A DNA stretch of 64,000 nt, from the NCBI GenBank assembly GCA_047967505.1, contig CM106541.1, one strand, 5' to 3'. This DNA is from Dipteris shenzhenensis. Taxonomy: Eukaryota; Polypodiophyta; Polypodiopsida; Gleicheniales. The position numbers and the translations under genes are program-made. Shown here piece by piece: positions 57,101 through 64,000 of the stretch. Every line of letters begins with the position of its first letter. Positions within the stretch are counted from its first letter, which is position 1. Under the pieces are notes generated by a model. That model searched no databases, was not told the DNA's origin, and was given only the letters and a program-made list of their open reading frames with translations.

Positions 57101-60100
57101 ATGTCGTATGTCCATTTAATTATCATGATGACAACCACTCAAGCATCAAAACGTCATTTCAAAAGTAAATGGGTTTTCTTTCTTTTTTGGGGGTTGTGTT
57201 AATAAGGTACTGATTCCAGTATCCATAACGGATAAAGCCTACATGTAAACCCCATTATCATGGATTTGATGGAAGGAAACCCTACTGGTGTACTTTACAG
57301 GCCTCAAGAGAGAGTATAGCTCGTCGCAAATTCCTGTTAGCATGTAGTGCGATGCGGGTCGCAAAAGCTACAGGAAGCTGTAGCCCTTCTTTTTTTGCAA
57401 CATATTGCAGAACTTTCAAAATCTGCATGCTTGAAGGCAAGTTACATCAAATGAGAGTTTAAAGAAAGAAAAACTCAGCCTAAAAGTGAGATTAGTCCAA
57501 ATGGAGCAAGAAAACATCTTTGTGCATTATTGCATCCCATAAGCTTCACTACAAAGTAACTAATAACAGGTAACCTCTCCGAATGAGGAATGGTGTTACA
57601 TAGCCTCACATGAGCAATATTGATATGGCATGCTGGTGATATCCCTAACACTGTAACTATTCTTCAAGGAAAGGTGTTATATAGACTGAAAAAATCATTC
57701 AGGAACTTAAAATTGACCTCGTCTTTTGAAGGGGCATTTATCCGTATGTTTAGGCAACGTGAACGAACTGCCTCAATTACTTTTGATGCACTGTTAGAAC
57801 ACATAATCAGTCTGCACGCTGAGCTGTATTTCTCCATCGTTCGACGGAGTGAATGCTGTGCCTCTTTCGAGAGTCTGTCCACTTCATTGAGTACAAGTAC
57901 TGGCAAAGCCAAGAAATCATAGTTCAGCACAAACTCATGCATGTATGCTCAATCAATGAAATTGTCTGGCAAAGCTCTCCCCTTGAAATGTAGCTTATTA
58001 TCAAACTTATCGAGGCCCTCAAAACTGATAACAAATAACTGCCTTTCAAGCTAACTGCTGAAGTTCACAATATTTGAGAGCTTTAAAAATATGCAATGAG
58101 TTTTATAATCAATATCTAGTGCAAAGTGACAATTTTTCAATCAATATCTAGTGAACATTTTTCAACATGTGACCTATGCTTATATCTAGATGAGTCCAAG
58201 AACATGCCCAAACTCACCCTCTAAAAACACAACATAGTGCAGTTTCAATCTCATGATAGTCACTCATAAGGTTGAAAACCATAAACTCCATCACACATAG
58301 CAGGGACTAGCTACTATGACGTCCCCACTAACATCATTAGCGCCCAACAATGGGTGTAGACCATAGTATAAACATATGCTCTCACACATACAAATCCACA
58401 CACCCACACAAAGTTTCTGTCAGCACTCCGGAGGTGAAACGCAGACTCAGCCATGACGAAGGCTAGCACTAAAGGAGAAGGCTAATCAAAAGGTAGTCCA
58501 AAATCTCTTCATTCAAGCTACAACTGCTTGTGAAGACTAAACAATTTCATTTTAGTCTCTCCTAAACGAGCATCTAAATCTAGCTGGTAGGGCAACACAC
58601 CAAATAAGAATACACACAGTAGCTGAAACTCAATATCTGCATAATATTATGTTAGGACAAAACAAGACTGCCCTCCAAGTCCTAGTGCCATTTTTAGAGA
58701 CTCTAGCACCTTCACCCACCCTAAACCAATGAAAACAGAACACCCTTAGTTCAAAAAATAGGAATTCAAAGGAGCCAAGTATATACTGCCATCTTACAGA
58801 ATTCCAATACTATACCGCTGCAGCACTGGCATGCTCCATTGACTGCTACAAACTGAGCCCCAGTGGCTCCTTTAGCCACACTTCATGGACTTTGAAAACT
58901 TAAATCGAGAAATAGGAAAAATTCATGACAGAATTGACACATAGTTAATGACTAACTATCTACCTTTTTTAGTGAAAAGATGTCTATTAAGTATGATGCT
59001 TTTTGTCTCCCCAAACAAAAGAACCTTCTATTGATGCTTGAGAGAAAACCAACCATACAAATTAGCTATCCATGTGGCCCTGATCGTGGAAGAAAGTAAA
59101 CTAAAGTATTGGCAGTCGTCCAGCCTGCTTCTGAAGACCCCAATCCATGCCTACAAAATCTCAAAAATAGGGGCCAACAACCAAGGTGGGGTGCTATATA
59201 ATCGATCCGTCGATGGATAGAATACACATGCACACCAACCCTTGCAAAAGCACGCATGCCTTCGGATGGTCATCCGAGAACCCATTGTACAGTCCCATAT
59301 GGCGCCACAAGGTATAGATGATATACTACCAAATTGCAACGACGATGGCTGTTGTACCTGTTGGCCTCCCATAACCAAACTACAACCGGTGACCTAGATG
59401 TTCCAAGCAATGATATTCGACACCATTGAGTCTTGTACCTCAATCCGAAAGACCTCTATCCAACAATCCTATAGGCTGACGAGACGATGTCTGGCCCTAA
59501 GTCAAGGTGATTAAAAATCCCCAAAAGACATATCCTACAAGATCCTCGTAGTGTGGATGACCTATAGCCAAATGTTACGTAAAACCACTTTAGTAAATCA
59601 CCTCACGTATCAATCAACAACATGCAATCCAAATCTTCCAATGCGAGAAGCACCCAAAGCCACTCCAAATACACCTAGATTGAGTGCAAACCCATAAACA
59701 CACTTTACAGCCTCAACTTGAGAAGTACAACAAACTGGTCATGTGCCAATTACAAGATGTGGTGCTGCATAAGCAAAAGAAAGAAGGTGTAGTCCCTACT
59801 CAATCTAAAAGCGAAGGGTATTAGGCTGATGTTGACAAGATCTACAAGATCTTGAAGCCAATCTCGATGGTGTACTGGAAAAACTGCAATGTTTTTTCAA
59901 GAATCTCTATTAAAGGTAAACATCACTTGATAAAACCCACTAAGCTATATCTCAAAGCGCACTTCGAAAGGGATCAATCACCCACAACTTACCCCGATAG
60001 TAATAATCTATCACTCCGATTCAGCCCTCAAACCTCACAAAGATGATAGTGCCTGTATAGTTAATCGTACAAGTAAAGAAGTAACACCAAATCTAAGGCT

Positions 60101-62233
60101 CAAGTCTGGAATGTGAAGAGACCTCAAGAGGAGTCATTGCCTTGGCTGGTCTGTAGCAGTCCTAACCAACCGACTACCCGATCTGCTGGTTGGCTGCTTA
60201 TCCAGCCCTATTTAGGGCCCTTTGCTGGCCCTTTGTTCCATGCAGTGCACAGCCCCTTTGGACTGCATACCCCACTACCTGCTAGCCGCATTGCAAGCCA
60301 TAAACCTGCCCACAAACAGTTGCCATCTTTGCACCTCTTCTCCCTGCTGGTTCCACCCTAATCTCAGATCCGTGCAGCCTGCAGAACCCATCCGTACACG
60401 TGCTGATGTCACTGCTCCAGTTGTGAGGTGCTGCCCATGTGGCAACCCCCTCTCTCTCTTTCTCTGGCAAGATGCTCATGATGCAGATCTGGCCTTAGGT
60501 CTCCCTCCCCCAGGCTCTCCTCATTGGGGAGCTTACAAATGACGAGGTGACCTTTCCAACACATAGCGTGATGCAGTCTGACCACTACGAAGCCTTCCTA
60601 CATGAGTCACCTTTCTTGATCCAAAAAGATTATTGAGTGTGAAATGTAAACTGAAAGTACCTACTCTCGCTCTCCACAAATCATCCCTGATTAGGGTAAT
60701 CAAGCTTGCAGGAAGAAGGGAACAAGTATCTCTCCAAGAGACGCTGAATCCTAACCACACTACCTCTCGAATCTTGCTTGGATACTTCATTGAAAATGAG
60801 CAACATTAGAGCTAGAATATTGTTGGATTAGGGTTGGTCACCTCCCCACTTGTGAGCCCCCAAATGAGGAGAGAGGGCGGGGGGGGGGGGGGGACCATAG
60901 GATACTAGAAAGGGACATGGTGCTGCCACATGGGCTGCCATGTGGGCAGCAGACAAAGAGAGATCCTTGGCAGAGGAAAGCCTCCATGGAGGGCAGATCT
61001 GTGCCGGGTTTCCAGCAAGCAAGGGCTACGTGGAAAGGCGCTGACATCAGCAAGGTTCCAGGCAGGTACAACAGGCCAGATGGGTGTTCCTGGAGCATCT
61101 CTGAAGCCCAGAAGGAACCTGATATGGTGCAGAACAGAGGCAAGAAGAGACGCAGCAGAAACGTGGCTGATTGGAGGGCCTATGGGCTGGTTTGGGGCAT
61201 AAAAACAGGGCTGCAACAGCCTGGGCCAGTGGCTGGAGGCCACGTGGCCAGGCAGGCCAGCAAGAGCCCTCAAATGGGAGCCCCTACCTGGTCGGTTTTT
61301 TTCAAGGGCGGTCAGCCCCTATATACGGAGGCCTTTGGGCCTCCATTTGGTATCACTTGGAATAGCCAATCAAGGAGCAGCAGCAGGACCTTCCTTGGGC
61401 CTACATTCAAGAGGTGAAGGAGACCTACTAGAAGCTGCAGACTTGGCTCAAGAGAGGTGGCCCCTGTAGGCTGCCTACCAGGGCAGCAAGGTGGAAGGGA
61501 TCAATGGACAGTCTACAGATCTAGAGGTGCTAGGCAGATAGTAGGACGACTTTAGGTAAGATCAGAGGACCATGGTTTGGTGGGACTCCGCATCTTTGTG
61601 TCCAGTTTGTGGACGGACGGAAATACATCATTGTTGTTTTCATATTTGTCTTGGATGGACTGTCTATTTACTGGCTTGCACACACATCTATGGTTGTGAA
61701 GTACACAAGTAAAGAAGTTTGATCCCGTAGTGAAACAGTTTATGCTTGTAATTCCTATGCTCATCTATCAGTCTTCGGCTGCAGGATATCCTCTGGTGGG
61801 ATTTTCATTTCTAACAAATATACCAAAACAATGATCATAGAAGAGGTGTATATTCAAACATATTAACATATTCAAACAATGATTTTCAAGCATATTCAAA
61901 CATATTCAAACAATGATTTTCAAGCATATTCAAACATATTAACATTAGAGCTAGAATGTACCAAAACAATGATTATAGAGGAGCATATTCAAACAGATTA
62001 TTTAGAGGCACAGCACACCAAGGTCAAATATATACAAAAACAATCATAGATTCAAAATGATCACCTTTAAAGCCCTTGTTCCCAGCAACGTCCAAAGGCC
62101 TGCTCTTGGCCATTTCCTTGATAATCTCCTGCACAACATATCTATCTTGAAAGCCGGCATCGCTGGGATTCAGCTCAACATGGTAGTTGCTGGAGATTGT
62201 GGTCAATTCCACTTCAATTTTGCGGGTTCCTGC
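48135..62233 (-). CDS. RFC3: Replication factor C subunit 3 (clamp loader), C-terminal eight exons
   Basis: Exons in transcript order: 62233-62065, 57899-57718, 57422-57286, 57059-56961, 56781-56712, 48744-48670, 48569-48524 and 48193-48135 (stop 48137-48135). All have AG/GT borders and the codon phases fit at every junction, giving about 278 residues. RFC3 is a small AAA+ subunit of the RFC complex that loads PCNA at primer-template junctions in the nucleus. Seen in order: AGTRKIEVELTT, then NPSDAGFQDRY and VVQEIIKEMAKSRP; LVLNEVDRLSKEAQHSLRRT (Walker-B region); VRSRCLNIRINAPS (SRC motif); LQLPVAFATRIALHANRNLR; PFTENQ with NEQSPKRL; VRGKLYELLINCIPPE; LDSELKHEVCHWAAYY; EHRMQLGQKAIFHLE; FVAKFMSIYKRFLIATFG. 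About 75 N-terminal residues (Walker A) must lie beyond 62.3 kb, probably outside the window. Nothing visible is damaged. Confidence 0.95.
48785..49170 (+). repeat. Dispersed repeat, copy A
   Basis: CAAGAACATGCCCAAACTCA...GTGCAGTTTCAATCTCATGA...GTTGAAAACCATAAACT...GGGTGTAGACCATAG matches 58197-58600 in the same orientation and order, with moderate divergence. No coding sequence or terminal repeats are recognised; the family is unknown to me. Confidence 0.8.
49117..49287 (+). repeat. ~86-bp tandem duplication spanning an LTR border
   Basis: AAACAAGCATCTAAGC...AACTTAAGATAGATA plus the first 15 bases of the LTR (TGTTAGAAATGACCC) is present at 49117-49202 and again at 49203-49287. The duplicated unit contains the LTR end, so it formed after that insertion. 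The junction sits at a shared CCCAA. Confidence 0.9.
49273..50259 (-). mobile_element. Solo LTR, target duplication AGATA
   Basis: A 987-bp LTR in minus orientation (TGTTGGAAAGGTCACC to CATTTCTAACA), flanked by AGATA at 49268-49272 and 50260-50264. It is the same family as 11772-12809. The internal region was lost, as expected from LTR-LTR recombination. It is sense relative to RFC3. Confidence 0.92.
51703..52089 (+). repeat. 387-bp left terminus with 87-bp inverted repeats
   Basis: 51703-51789 (starting TGTTAGAAATGAAGAGGG) and 52003-52089 (ending CCCTCTTGATTTCTAACA) are inverted copies with two mismatches in 87 bp; a 213-bp unique centre separates them. The right arm ends exactly where the PBS begins, as a U5 end should. 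The left arm is its mirror, so both tips of this terminus are U5-type tips. Confidence 0.95.
52090..52101 (+). other. Primer binding site of the nested element
   Basis: TGGTACCAAAGC directly follows TTTCTAACA. The next bases (CCAAGTAGGAGGCT) match the leader of the 9227-12809 element, confirming the same family. Confidence 0.85.
52256..52641 (+). pseudogene. Second copy of the accessory ORF
   Basis: Homologous to the ORF at 10336-10782. It reads VHGLGYLEM at 52256, then DGLKQTLRAWCMEDS, HYEGDNWKIIEAGLLEF, RCYQRWTYVPGWCAEAEP and the continuation RTITKELLEHLHRRVGIGP. Two single-base shifts (about 52309 and 52355) break the N-terminal half. The frame from 52333 stays open through the polypurine tract into the LTR to 52839. 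Retention of this segment while gag is missing is notable. Unrecognised family. Confidence 0.65.
52651..53831 (+). repeat. 3' LTR of the nested element
   Basis: TGTTGGAAAGGTCACC to AATTTCTAACA. TATATAA lies at 53136-53142, and a purine tract ends at 52650. It is longer than the solo LTRs because of extra sequence in the U3/R part. Confidence 0.9.
54127..54390 (+). repeat. Duplicated block within the U5 of the outer LTR
   Basis: GGCTCAAGTCTAGAAATAGC...TTGTATTGTGTCCATAG (54127-54236) recurs at 54274-54381. Sister LTRs carry it once (e.g. 53527-53634). Confidence 0.8.
54584..55288. other. RFC3 intron, no feature recognised
   Basis: Original intron DNA continues here (ATCTTTAGAAAAAATTAC...). 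No exon, repeat end or ORF is supported. Confidence 0.5.
55289..56561 (+). mobile_element. Possible solo LTR of another family
   Basis: It starts TGTTAGGAACCC after TAAGC and contains GCCTATAAAAGAAGG (TATA at about 55597-55603) with a CT-rich leader-like region after it. AATAAA lies at about 56483 and a G-run at about 56504. A second TAAGC at 56562-56566 could be the target duplication. The right end does not finish in CA, so the boundary and even the LTR nature are uncertain. Confidence 0.4.
58197..58600 (+). repeat. Dispersed repeat, copy B
   Basis: Same family and orientation as 48785-49170, including GGGTGTAGACCATAGTATAA and the TCTCCTAAACGAGCATCTAA...AGCTGGTAGGGCAA end. It lies in the other large RFC3 intron. 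Confidence 0.8.
58601..60138. other. RFC3 intron, no feature recognised
   Basis: No exon or known repeat seen; short frames on both strands lack support. Confidence 0.5.
60139..60561 (-). mobile_element. Truncated LTR fragment
   Basis: Starts at GGCTGGTCTGTAGCAG, matching the solo LTR interior near 49862. It runs to the family end ACCTTTCCAACA (60561), minus orientation. The U5 half is missing and no target duplication is recognisable. Confidence 0.85.
60821..61816 (+). mobile_element. Solo LTR, target duplication AATAT
   Basis: A 996-bp LTR, TGTTGGATTAGGG to CATTTCTAACA, flanked by AATAT at 60816-60820 and 61817-61821. A TATATA lies at 61320-61325 and a run of about 20 G at 60869-60892. 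It is antisense relative to RFC3. The U3 start is more diverged than in the other copies. Confidence 0.92.
61817..61990 (+). repeat. Host tandem repeat that hosts the solo LTR
   Basis: AACATTAGAGCTAGAAT-x-TACCAAAACAATGAT(C/T)ATAGA(A/G)GAG is present twice. One copy is split by the LTR (60803-60818 plus 61822-61845) and one is intact (61941-61984). ATATTCAAACA and CAATGATTTTCAAGCATATT units repeat between them. Confidence 0.85.
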
Positions 62234-63490
62234 CTGTTGACACAAGAGACAGTAGTCAATCACACCTTCAAGCTGAGCTCCCCAAAGCATAGTTCGGTAG
62301 TCAACATAGCACAGCATGATGCAATACCCTGCATTAGCAACTGGATTGGAAGGCTACCCCTTTTTGTGAAATAAGATAAGGTGAAAATTAAAAAATCACA
62401 GTTCTGAATCTTCTGCAGTTTTGTTGAATGAAGGTAAGCAGCAAAAATTAAATAAAAAAAGAAGTTTCAGGACATGAAAACTATGAACATGCAAAACCTT
62501 CCAAGAAATCTCAGTACCATCAGTAACATGCCAAGAGAAGCATTGACAGCTACAGCTGAAAAACAAAGGCAAAAGTAATGAAGATTGCCACTGAGACACC
62601 ATGGAAAACGAACAATACAGTGATATCTGAAAGCATTCATGACGGTTATCGACTTCACCTAGCCTAGAAGAAAAGTGCTCTTCATATTGATTGTTTAAAA
62701 CCTTGCCTGTGTAAACAGATCTAACCATACTGCTATTACCAAAACCAATTTACAAAGTTGATAAAAAACACACGAGAATCCTTCCATTGAAAAGAAGGAA
62801 AAAAAAAGCTTGCCAATTGCATTCTGAAAACTGTCCATAAGTGGCCTCTATAACTGGACATGATAAAACTCTGAAGATGTTATAAATGCAAGACAGTATG
62901 CATCACTACACTTAACCTGCAGCCAGTATCAGAACCTGGACTGCACACTGCACCTGAATATACATAAGTTTTACAATGTAAGAACATCCGGACCAACTTA
63001 ATGTAAGGCACAAACTAAGGAAAGTAAGGAAAGGGATATGACTTGCATGCAACATCCCATTATATATAGGATGGAAAAATCTGCAGTTACACAATCTTTG
63101 ATAAATGCACAACGACAATGAAAACAGTAAATATAATTGAATACTGCACTCATGACAGGAGAGTGAGTGGAACAGGACATCAGTTTAAGGCTTCCATATC
63201 ACCACTTAGAATCATCAACAATAAAACATCAGAGATGGCAGGCACACAAAAATAAAGGGTCTATCCCAATCGTTTTGACTGGACGCAGTCAGATCTTGGT
63301 CTAGTCTCAAAAACATGCAGGAAAAGATGAAGCCAGAGCACTAAAACCAGCAGATGAACGATCTACAAAGATGGCCTCAAGAAAACGAGAAATTTTCACA
63401 AAGGCTGATTAGCAGAGGAAGATCATCGTTGGTCAGTTCAACACCAATACAAAGGAATATGCCAAAAGCAAGAGTGCTTGGGGTACAATA
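62234..63490. other. RFC3 intron upstream of the first visible exon
   Basis: I searched the minus strand for the N-terminal RFC3 exons (MLW.DKYRP and the Walker A GPSGxGKKT) and found none. Nothing else is recognised. Confidence 0.5.
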
Positions 63491-63690
63491 GCCCTGTCAA
63501 CAGCCCAATCTAATCAGTCAACCATCTTTCTGCACCCTTCACTCAGTCACATCCAGCCTCTGATTAAATCACTAAAGAGAAAAATGGAATGCCCTGTCAA
63601 CAGCCCAATCTAATCAGTCAACCATCTTTCTGCATCCTTCACTCAGTCACATCCAGCCTCTGATTAAATCACTAAAGAGAAAAATGGAAT
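63491..63690 (+). repeat. Exact 100-bp tandem duplication
   Basis: GCCCTGTCAACAGCCCAATC...AAAGAGAAAAATGGAAT (63491-63590) repeats at 63591-63690 with a single C/T difference. Confidence 0.97.
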
Positions 63691-64000
63691 GCCTAAAGCA
63701 AATGATGTATCATTGGTAAACCTCCAAGTTCAATATGCAATGCTTTATCATGCCTCTCTATCCTCCTGCCCCTTTCCATCACCTTTGATATCAATTTCAT
63801 TTTACCATTTCACTGGTATAACTTGCGTGGTGACCGGCATGCCATTTCACTGGTTGACTTGCAGGATGACTGAGTCAATTGAGATATAGGGCATAATTTT
63901 CTCATTGCACTGTCCCTGAAGATCTAGAATACTCACATATGAACATCATCTTCGACCTGAGCAAGAAAACTCACCTTGATTGTCGAGAAAAGAACATGCA

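Noticed and set aside
60838-61417. Long ORFs on both strands in the solo LTR
   Set aside because: GC-rich LTR sequence; not conserved between LTR copies.
62490-62530. Minus-strand TDGTEISWK followed by GT, considered as the preceding RFC3 exon
   Set aside because: Only the WK matches the expected sequence, the phase does not fit the next exon, and no acceptor is suitably placed.

Overview
The window is nuclear DNA of a land plant. Both intact host genes are plant-type: a chloroplast-type Mpv17/PMP22 membrane protein, and the clamp-loader subunit RFC3, whose exons resemble plant RFC3/RFC38. Almost everything else is decayed retroelements and simple repeats. The mix (an L1-like LINE with a Cys/His tail and (TC)n ends, Copia-type LTR elements, Ty3/gypsy, plant L1, and a probable Penelope-like element) together with multi-kilobase introns suggests a large seed-free-plant or gymnosperm genome, perhaps a fern. 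That assignment is inference. No bacterial-type genes, CRISPR array, rRNA or tRNA were seen.

Layout. 1-15026: three copies of one LINE family lie head to tail on the + strand. Each ends in the same TTTAATAAAC tail followed by a CT or CTTT microsatellite. The third copy carries a complete, short Copia-type element (9227-12809, target duplication TTAGG) and an internal inversion. 15027-18705: a Ty3/gypsy pol remnant split by an antisense fragment of the same LINE. 18706-29600: an orphan gene-like first exon, an unrecognised minus-strand multi-exon remnant, diverged local repeats and a minus-strand plant L1 remnant. 30056-32374: the complete seven-exon Mpv17/PMP22 gene with G-box, TATA box and CT-rich leader. 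32375-48100: gene-poor DNA with microsatellites, a DUF8039-like fragment, a minisatellite, a probable Penelope-like RT remnant and a purine-rich tract of more than 1 kb. 48135-62233 and beyond: RFC3 on the minus strand. Eight exons are visible with perfectly compatible reading phases. They encode about 278 C-terminal residues; the N-terminal exons lie outside the window. Two introns (about 8.0 and 4.2 kb) are swollen by LTR retroelements.

The LTR elements in the RFC3 introns and in the third LINE belong to one family (ends TGTTGGAA and TTTCTAACA, PBS like initiator tRNA-Met). Five-base target duplications could be read for five insertions: TTAGG, AGATA, ATATC, TATAT and AATAT. One nested copy (51703-53831) has a left end that is an 87-bp inverted repeat instead of a normal LTR. 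Two copies that lack pol share an unrecognised extra ORF next to the 3' LTR. These two points, the LINE array in its own CT tails, and the Penelope-like remnant are the best leads for something new.
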